From assembly GCA_022575985.1 (NCBI GenBank), contig JAKSXM010000014.1, positions 25,234,001 to 25,298,000 on the forward strand: a DNA stretch of 64,000 nucleotides. The letters run 5' to 3'. Below, piece by piece: positions 56,844 through 64,000 of the stretch. The notes beneath the pieces were generated by a model. The model searched no databases and was not told the DNA's origin. It was given only the letters and a program-made list of their open reading frames with translations. A program made the translations under genes and the position numbers. Each line of letters begins with the position of its first letter. Position 1 is the stretch's first letter. The DNA comes from Anagrus nilaparvatae (taxonomy: Eukaryota; Arthropoda; Insecta; Hymenoptera; Mymaridae).

Positions 56844-59800
56844 TCACGAGTCGTTTATTTTAAGACACTTATTTTCTATTGGTATAATTGATGATTCGCT
56901 GCAACCATTATGTGCAAATGATTGAAGATACTTAAGGTAAGAAACTGGAATCTCGTGTTCTATGGCTCCATGGATAATAACGTCCCTAAATAATAGAAAA
57001 TTGGTATCAATAATTGATATTAATTGAACACTAATAAATGTTTTAAAAATTTATATTAAAATTTTATTTAAGTATAAAAAGCTTACATGTATGCTTTTGA
57101 AGGCATTCTTTCAAAGGGTAATTTGGATGGTTCAACTTTTTCTGTTGGATTTTTGACCAATTGATACGTCCTGCATTCACGAATTTCGCCATCTGGAGAA
57201 GTAACATTGATAATTTTTGCAAAATACATATTTTGGGGAACACCTTCTTGTTTATCTAAAGAATCAAGGTCTTTATCATCGATTGAATATATTACACCCC
57301 ACACATTTGACTTTTCTTCAGGTACAATTGTCGCTACGGCACCATTCCAAGATTTTGTATAGAAATCAAAATCTAACCGATGATTCTAAAGATAAGTTAG
57401 AAAAAAGTAAAATTAAGTTATAAAAATAATAAAGTCATAAAGCAAGAGTAAATTATTCTAAAACCAAAAATATAATTCATAATACTCTGTTATTATATAA
57501 TAATAATAATAAAATACCTTCAGTAATCCAATATTTATAAATTTAGATGTTGGATTATTTATGTGGATTCTTTTCGTTAACATATTGCTGCCATATCCAA
57601 AATACAAAAACGCATCTATAATGAAAAAATATATGAAGAACCTCAATATAAAATGGAATTTTATCAGTATTGATATATCAAATAAATTAATTAAATGTAA
57701 ATAATAAACTCTCGAGAACATAAACTCTAATTTTCGACTAATTTTAAACTTAAAGAAAATTCTTTTGTCGCAAAATGATTATAATTTTGGGAAAAAGTAT
57801 AAAACAATAAATAAATTTAAAAAAATTTCTCGCAAGAAGAATGATATTTGGATAATGTATTTCCTACTGACATTTGAATGAAATTTGATCTACTATATGG
57901 GTCGCTGATCACGAAAATCGGGGTTATTTCCGAGAGATATTTTCGGAACACCCTTAAATTTGCAAAAACTACCCCCAAAAAGGGGTTTTTTTGATATATT
58001 AGCAAAGTGAGATTATAGATTTAGTCAAGAATTGGTCCTAGGGGGTTTTTTGGGTCGCTGAACAATAATTTCAGGTAGTTTTCATTGAATATTTAATATT
58101 TCACCCTTAAATCAGCAAAAATTAACCCTAAAAGGGGGTGTTTTTGATATTTTCGCATTTTGAGCGACCAAATTAGGTTTAGGGTTTTTGGGTCGCTCAT
58201 CAAGAATTTGGGGGAATTTTTTGTGAATAATCAATATTTTACCCAAAATTTAGCAAAAACAACCCCTAAAAGGGGTGTTTTTTCTATTTCTACGCTTTGA
58301 GCGACTAAATTTTAATTATGTCCTAACAGGTTCTTTGGGTCGCTGATCAAGAATTTGGGGGAGTTCTTTGTGAATAATCAATATTTCACCCTTAATTTAG
58401 CAAAAGTAACCCCTTAGTTGTTTAAGCAACAACTTTGAGCAACCAAATTAAGTTAACTTAATTTGGTTAGAATTCTAACGGGTTTTTTGGGTCGCTGATC
58501 AAGGATTTGGGGGATTTTTGTATTAAAAATTAATTTTACCCCAAAATAAGCAAAAACAATTCCTAAAAGGGGTGCATTTGCAATTTTTGCACTTTGAGTG
58601 TCTAAATTTGGTCCATATGGGTTTTTTTGTTCCTTGATCAAGAATTTCGGTGATGTTTCTATGAAAATGTATTTTATGCAATTTTTTACCAATTACAAAA
58701 ACTCCTATTGTTTGGGAGAATTTTAGTAATATAAATGTGAAATATTTATTTTACCTAAAAAATTCTCCCAAATTCTTGATCAGCGACCCAAAAACCCTTA
58801 AGGACCTCAAAGTGCAGAAATAGCCAAAAAACCACTTTTAGGAGTTGTTTTTGCTAAATTAAGGGTGAAATATTGATTATTCACAAAAAATTCCACCAAA
58901 TTCTTGATCAGCGGCCCAAGGAACCCGTTAGGACTTAATTTGGTCGCTCAAAGTGCTGAAATAGAAAACACATCCTTTTTAAGGGTTATTTTTGCTAATT
59001 TAAGGGTGAAATATTTATTATTTATCAGAAATTCCCCCAAATTCTTGATCAGCGACCCAAAAAACCCGTAAGGACCTAATCTGGTCGCTCAAAGTGCGAA
59101 AATAGCAAAATACCCCCTTTTAGGGGTAATTTTTGCTAATTTAAGGGTGAAATATTAATTATTCATTAAAAACTACACTGAAAAAAAAATCCGCTTGCGG
59201 CTAGCGGAATTCCGCTTGTGGCCAGCGGAATTTTTTTTTCTTTGCAAATAATTGCAAATGACTTGAAACGTAAAGAAAATTAAAAAAAAAACATTTTTTC
59301 TTTTCTTTTTCCAAAATTTTCTCAAATCTCGTCATACCGATATACGCATATCCCAAGTAAGCAGGAAAAAATTTTTTTTTTAATTTTCTTTACGATTCAA
59401 GTCATTTGCAATCGTTTGACGAGAAAAAAAATTCCGCTTGCCGCAAGCGGATTTTTTTTTCAGTGTACCTGAGATTCTTGTTCAGCGACCCAAAAACCTC
59501 CTAAGGACCAATTCTTGGCTAAATCTATAAGTTCAGTTTGCAAATATATATAAAAAATCTCTTTTTGGGGGTATTTTTTGCAAATTTAAGGATGTTCCGA
59601 AAATATCTCCCGGAAAAGACTCCGATTTTCGTGATCAGCGACCCAAAAAACATATAGTAGAGCAAATCTCATGTCAGTAGGAGAATATATACCCTAAACC
59701 ACGTTTTGACTGCGAGTAATTATTTTATTTTCAATAGACATTTTGAAGCGAAAAAACTAACTATACGTAAAAGAAAAGAGCTGGTTGTAGTCTAGGGAGT

Positions 59801-61752
59801 AGTATACTTTTGCTTCGTAAACACGGAGTTGATGGTTCTATCTCCTATTATGGCTAAAATTTGCTTACGGTATATTTTCTGAAATAGAATTTAATTTTAA
59901 AAACTTGAAAATCCCAACTTTCTGTGCTAAAAAAATTTCCTTTGATTTTTTATACAAGGAATTTAGAAGTAGAACGGATTTTATTTTATTTTTTGTTAAT
60001 ATAAATTTATAATGAAATTTTTTAAAAATCTATTATTGGTTTCGAATTACAAAAACCCAATATTTTAAGTTAACCTACATTCAATATATCTTATAAAATT
60101 TTTAGCCTTGTCCAATTATAATTAAAAAAAAAAATTTTTTCATTACACGCTGCAAAAAATATCTACTTTCTTACTTTCGGGCAATCTTTTTTTCGATTTT
60201 AATGAAAAACTATGTGTTGAACACGGGAAAAAATGTAGGAAATTTTACTTTCAATGCTGTCTCGTTCACTACGCTCACTCATGCATACAACTGCATTGAG
60301 CCAAATCCTATTTTTTTTCCCTTGTTGAACAAATAGATATTTTGAAATCATCAATAATTATTTAGAGTCAGAAAAAAATTTTCAAATTTTTTTATTGATA
60401 ATTTTTCATGACAAATTTTTATTAAAAGAGAAAATTTAAAATTTTTAAAGCGTTTTAAATGTTTTAATTTTATAAAATTTAGATAATAAAATTATTTTTT
60501 GTACAAAATTATATTTATTCTAGGTTAATAAAGCAAATTGTTTAAAAAAAAAGACAAAAGATTAGAATCACAAAATCAATACAAAATAAATTAAAAAAAT
60601 GGTGCAGGAAAAAAAAAGTTATAATTGCAATTATGAATTATATATTTGTCTACGTCAGATTAAAATTCGATAGTGAATCTAGTTTATCTTTAAAAGTTAC
60701 ATAAAAAACTATAAAACTTATAAAGATAGACTAGATCTAATATCAACTTTTAATCCGATTTAGAAGGGGCTTTAGACTGTAATTTTGATTATCGAAATAA
60801 TTTTTAAACTAAAATTATTAAAAATTGTAATTAATAAATTTAATTTAAATTAAAAAATTTTTTTATATGCTTAATTTACAACTGTTAATTTTTAAACAAT
60901 TAAAACTCTGATAACAGCGAGATTATTTAGAGTAATTAATTTTAATTAATTTTTTAATAAATCTTTCTGTGATATTATTATGCATTTTATTATGCATTTT
61001 TAATTTTAAACAATGACATACGATTTCTTAATCAGAAACATCAAAATTTTATATTATGACTGGATTTTTTACATCCTAATATTTATGTATAATTATTATT
61101 TAAAATTTTAAATATTTTGAAAAGAACCCCGAACTAGGGGTATAGAAACGTCAATAATAAAATAAAATAAATATTTTTAATTTGTACTTAAAAAAAGGTC
61201 AACTCATTATTAATTTTTATACACCACACACGAGTAAAGTTCAAAAAATCAATAAATAAATAATTTAATTAATAATAAAGTAAATGTGATATGTAGATAT
61301 GAAACGAAAATAAAAGTGAAGTTAGTCACTTTTATTATGACTTATCCCAATATTTGTCACAGAAATCAAATTTAATGCTTTTAGTCGAGGTGTTATTGAA
61401 TATTTACATTATATTGTTTTCAGGTGATTCAAAATTTTTATGCTTACTTTAATTAATAAGTATTTAGAATAATTTTTATGAAAAAGTATTAATACATATT
61501 ATAGGACCCATGGCCAGAAAAATAAAGAATGACTCAAATGGCACTCAAATTACCTTCCGAGGCGAAGCCGCGGATGGTAAACTGCGATTTTGGGCATTCA
61601 TTTTTTATGACTAGGGGTCGTAAACAATTTTTCTGCGGCAGTGTACTTTCATAGCCACTATCCAGAAAAATATAAATTATAAAAAAATATTTTATTTACT
61701 TACGGTTAAATGGTGCAAATAAGAGAACGATAAGTAAAAGTGAATATTCCAT
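56844..61752 (-). CDS. Secreted gamma-glutamylcyclotransferase-like protein, 4 exons
   Basis: GGCT converts gamma-glutamyl amino acids to 5-oxoproline plus the free amino acid. Minus-strand exons are 61704-61752, 57518-57615, 57087-57385 and 56844-56985; phases join to 195 aa. The enzyme core is clear: FLYFGYGSNMLTKRI with the substrate-binding YGSN loop, WNGAVATIV, VWGVIYSIDDKDLDSLDKQEG with the catalytic Glu of QEG, CRTYQLV, and an IHGAIEHEIPVSYLKYLQ end. The acceptor before FLYF requires one base from an upstream exon. The only fitting exon I found, 4.1 kb away, encodes MEYSLLLIVLLFAPFN. The join creates NHA then FLYF, that is, a signal peptide directly before the enzyme fold. Cytosolic GGCT lacks this. 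Intron 1 is filled with foldback elements. The core is certain; assignment of the signal-peptide exon is inference from phase and position. Confidence 0.78.
57826..59720. mobile_element. 1.9 kb foldback element built of iterated units
   Basis: The outer ends TTTCTCGCA and TGCGAGTAA are inverted, followed on the inside by CCTACTGACATTTG / CATGTCAGTAGG. The left half carries about six head-to-tail units, each with GGGTCGCTGATCAAGAATTT, GTGAATAATCAATATTTCACCC, TTAGCAAAA and ACCCCTAAAAGGGGT. The right half carries about five units in the opposite orientation (TTCTTGATCAGCGACCCAAA). The centre of symmetry is near 58710. There is no coding capacity. A second element is inserted in the right half (59176-59465). 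Confidence 0.75.
59176..59465. mobile_element. 290-base MITE (CACTGAAAAAAAAATCCGC ends), copy 1
   Basis: The ends CACTGAAAAAAAAATCCGCTT and AAGCGGATTTTTTTTTCAGTG are inverted and flanked by TA on both sides, as expected for a TA target-site duplication. Sub-terminal inverted words extend the palindrome: GCAAATGACTTGAAACGTAA and TTACGATTCAAGTCATTTGC. It is nested inside the foldback element and is a Tc1/mariner-type MITE by its TA target. Confidence 0.8.
60140..60350. repeat. Degenerate dispersed repeat in GGCT intron 1
   Basis: CGCTGCAAAAAATATCTACTTTCTTAC at the start and AAATAGATATTTTG near the end form a weak inverted pair. The interior GGAAATTTTACTTTCAATGC matches 21640-21660. The element type is not resolved. 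Confidence 0.35.
61508..61630. repeat. Dispersed repeat, GCAAAAATAAAGAATG family, copy 2
   Basis: GGCCAGAAAAATAAAGAATG, then GGCGAAGCCGCGGATGGTAA and CTGCGATTTTGGGCATTC. It parallels 2036-2140 word for word with substitutions. Confidence 0.5.
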
Positions 61753-62100
61753 TTTTTCAATCAAAGATGCGAATTTTAAAATGTTTTTGTAGCTTAAAAA
61801 ATTTTTTAATTATAACATGTAAAATACCAATTATTATTTAAATTTAAATTTTATAACTTTAAATTTGAAGAGGTTACGTAACATAAAAATATACAAATAT
61901 TTAAAATTTTAAAAATAAAACACAGCAGCTTAAGCTTACGGTACTTTCTTATAAATGTCTTAAAATTTACAATATTATAATTGATAAAGATAAAGATTAT
62001 CTAAAAAAGGACGGAATTATTTTTTAATGCGCGCAAAATAATGATAAAAGCAGAATATCAAAAAAGATTATATAAGTATAATTATTGTAAAATGTCAATG

Positions 62101-62923
62101 TACTCCAGTCAATGTGCGGGGGGGGGGGTGGTATTTCCACCACCAGATTTGTTCTACTATAGGTTTTTCGGGCCGCTGCGGAATTTCTTATTAAAAATTG
62201 ATTTCTATAAAAAAACCCATATAGATCTAGTCTTAACACTGACAGTGCGAAAATAGTAAAAATATCCCTTTTGCTAATTTAAGGGTGAAAAATTAATTTG
62301 CCATAAAAAATTTCCCAAAATTCATGATCAGCGATCCAAAAAACCCATTTATATACCGAATTTTAACACTGACAGTGTGAAAATAGCAAAAACACCCCTA
62401 CAACACCCCTTTTAGGGGTAGTTTTTGCTAATTTCGCCTTTAAATTTTTCACCTTTAAATTAATAAAAACACCCCTTTTAGGGGTAGTTAAAAAGGGGCG
62501 TTTTTGCTAATTTAAAGGTAAAAAATTAATTTTTAACAAAAATTTCCCCAAAATTCTTGTTCAGCGACCTGAAAAATCCATGTGAATCTAATCTGAACAC
62601 TTAAAGTGCAATAATAGCACAAACACCCCTTTTAAGGGGTATTTTTTGCTAATTAAGGAGTGAAATATTACCTTTTGATAGAAAACTTCTCGTATTTCTT
62701 GGTCAGTGATCAATAAACCATAATGGACCAACTCTGACCGCCCAAAATTTGAATACATCAAAAATACCTTTTTAGGGTTTTTATTTACAAATTTAAGGTT
62801 GTTCCACACATTTTTCATAGAGAAGACCCCAATTTTCACGAACAGCGACCCAAAACCCTAGATTAGACCAAATCTGATGGTGGACGGACAGAATACCCCC
62901 AAAACTGTATATTGACTGGAGTA
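62101..62923. mobile_element. Foldback element, GGGTCGCTGATCA family, 0.8 kb
   Basis: The outer ends TACTCCAGTCAAT and ATTGACTGGAGTA are exact inverted repeats. Inside lie CCACCAGATTTG / CAAATCTGATGGTGG. The interior holds units with ACCCCTTTTAGGGGT, TTTGCTAATTTAAGGGTGAAA and TCATGATCAGCGATCC / AATTCTTGTTCAGCGACC, as in 57826-59720 but fewer. A G9-10 run lies near the left end. No ORF of coding character was found. Confidence 0.75.
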
Positions 62924-63046
62924 ATACTCATTACACAGAATACATAATTCTATCTGCCAAAAAAGATCTGGACCTCTTAAACATGCATGGAGAGGTCTGT
63001 ATCTTTTTTTGACGAATAGTATGCTGACTAAACCATCCAAATGTAT

Positions 63047-63754
63047 TAACAGCATTCCGGTGCTCTGTAATTACCGACATTTTCTATTGGGAATCTAGTA
63101 AATTTGGGCTGATTTGAGCTAATAGATTTCTGATTTCCTGAAGCCAAAAAGCAATCAAAAAAATTTTCCTCTTACAGAAAATTTTCTCTTTAGTTCTTCT
63201 ATACTTCTTCCATTTTTGATATTCGATATTTTTTTTAATTGAATAATAATTTATAATAATAAACAGTTCGCGTCCAATCAAATAGCATCGAATATGAATT
63301 ATTATTTGATTAAAAAAAATTTTAAACCGAAGACGATAGCGGTGTAGAGGAGCTAAAAAGAAAATTTTCTGTAAGAGAACAATTTTTTTAATTGCTTTTT
63401 GGCTTTAAAAAATCAGGAAACGATTAGCTCAAATGCGCATAAATTTACTAGATTCGGAATTCCGCTTGTGGCTAGCGGAAGTTTTTTTTCTTTGCAAACT
63501 GTTGCAAATGACTTGAAACGTAAAGAAAATTAAAAATAAACATTTTTTCTTTTCTTTTTCCAAAATGTTCTTAAATTTCATCATACCGATATACGCATAC
63601 CCCCAAGTAGGCGGAAAATTTTTTTTTTTTTAATTTTCTTTACGTTTCAAGTCATTTGCAATCGTTTGACGAGAAAAAAATTCCGCTAGCTACAAGCGGA
63701 TTTTTTTTTCAGTGTAGACAATGTCGATAATTACAAAGCTCCAGAATGCTGTTA
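63047..63754. mobile_element. Inverted-repeat element interrupted by a MITE
   Basis: The left arm begins AACAGCATTCCGG, and continues TGTAATTACCGACATT, TCTAGTAAATTT, GCCAAAAAGCAATCAAAAAAATT and CTTACAGAAAATTTTC. The right arm carries the reverse complement of each word in mirrored order, ending CCAGAATGCTGTTA. The right arm is split at 63455-63714 by the MITE described separately. No coding region was found. Confidence 0.7.
63455..63714. mobile_element. MITE copy 2, lacking one end
   Basis: It shares GGAATTCCGCTTGTGGC, the GCAAATGACTTGAAACGTAA / TTACGTTTCAAGTCATTTGC palindrome and the right end AAGCGGATTTTTTTTTCAGTG with 59176-59465. The left terminal 25-30 bases are missing, so this copy is truncated. 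TA follows the right end. Confidence 0.75.
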
Positions 63755-64000
63755 GCCGCTTTTTTTTTTAAACCAGCCTTAAACTTGCAAAAAATTACAA
63801 GAAAGACATTTAATTATGAGAGGTCATCAAAATTGCCCTTTGTAAAGAAAAAAACATTTATAATTGACAAACAGTAACAAATAATTCTTTTTAATTAGTA
63901 CGTACTAAAATCATAGGACGAAGTTAAAAACCATGTTAAAAACGGAACACCTCAGTGCCGTGCACACAAACTTCGGAATGCTCTGATAGAATATCTTGTA

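Larger units (their letters stand above)
61753..64000. other. Upstream flank of the GGCT gene, repeat-rich
   Basis: No host gene was found. It contains a second foldback element (62101-62923), a large inverted repeat (63047-63754) and a second copy of the 59176-type MITE (63455-63714). The GGCT promoter should lie just above 61752. Short ORFs here are read-through of repeats. Confidence 0.5.

Noticed and set aside
56731..56925. Plus-strand ORF of 64 codons, open upstream to about 56634 after an AG, resembling a last exon
   Set aside because: It is largely antisense to exon 4 of the cyclotransferase (56844-56985), whose reading frame is the supported one. No upstream exons or family match were found.
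62041..63281. Several short ORFs on both strands
   Set aside because: All lie inside the foldback and inverted-repeat elements and reflect repeat sequence, for example a run of Pro codons from a G-run.

Overview
This is an AT-rich animal (insect-type) nuclear sequence. It has spliced genes with GT-AG introns, no bacterial-style operons, and intergenic and intronic DNA full of small inverted-repeat elements. Eleven host protein-coding genes and one retroelement gene can be reconstructed. Exon joins were checked by eye for reading phase, but none is confirmed by transcripts. A spliced, single-copy-type centromeric H3 gene argues against the holocentric insect orders known to have lost CenH3 (Lepidoptera, Hemiptera and others). 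A hymenopteran such as a parasitoid wasp is plausible, but the sequence does not prove it.

Layout: Aha1 co-chaperone (-, 1351-4564); centromeric histone H3/CENP-A (+, 5388-6054); CDK20/CCRK kinase (-, 6276-7541); Rab1 (-, 9748-11022); DNA polymerase iota (+, 12873-14666); GT92-type glycosyltransferase (+, 15585-16895); p47/NSFL1C (-, 17566-19843); intronless axonemal inner-arm dynein heavy chain of 3929 aa (-, 22014-33803); spliceosomal cyclophilin CWC27 (+, 34193-39288); membrane protein resembling APD1-4/DUF4792-DUF4793 proteins (+, 39716-53953); and a gamma-glutamylcyclotransferase whose first exon encodes a signal peptide (-, 56844-61752). The fourth intron of the membrane-protein gene holds a nearly intact Penelope-like retroelement with 1.48 kb inverted arms. 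Its 725-aa reverse transcriptase/GIY-YIG ORF is antisense to the host gene.

The genes are mostly unrelated housekeeping functions: Hsp90 cycle, centromere, cilium/cell-cycle kinase, ER-Golgi traffic, translesion DNA synthesis, p97 adaptor, splicing. Two of them, CDK20 and the dynein, belong to cilium biology. The points most worth following are: (1) the dynein is a single 11.8 kb exon and has lost both Walker B acidic residues in AAA1, the essential ATPase site; (2) the cyclotransferase appears to be secreted; (3) a family of foldback elements built from iterated units with the core GGGTCGCTGATCA occurs at least three times; (4) the Penelope element looks young; (5) the cenH3 gene is intact and multi-exonic.
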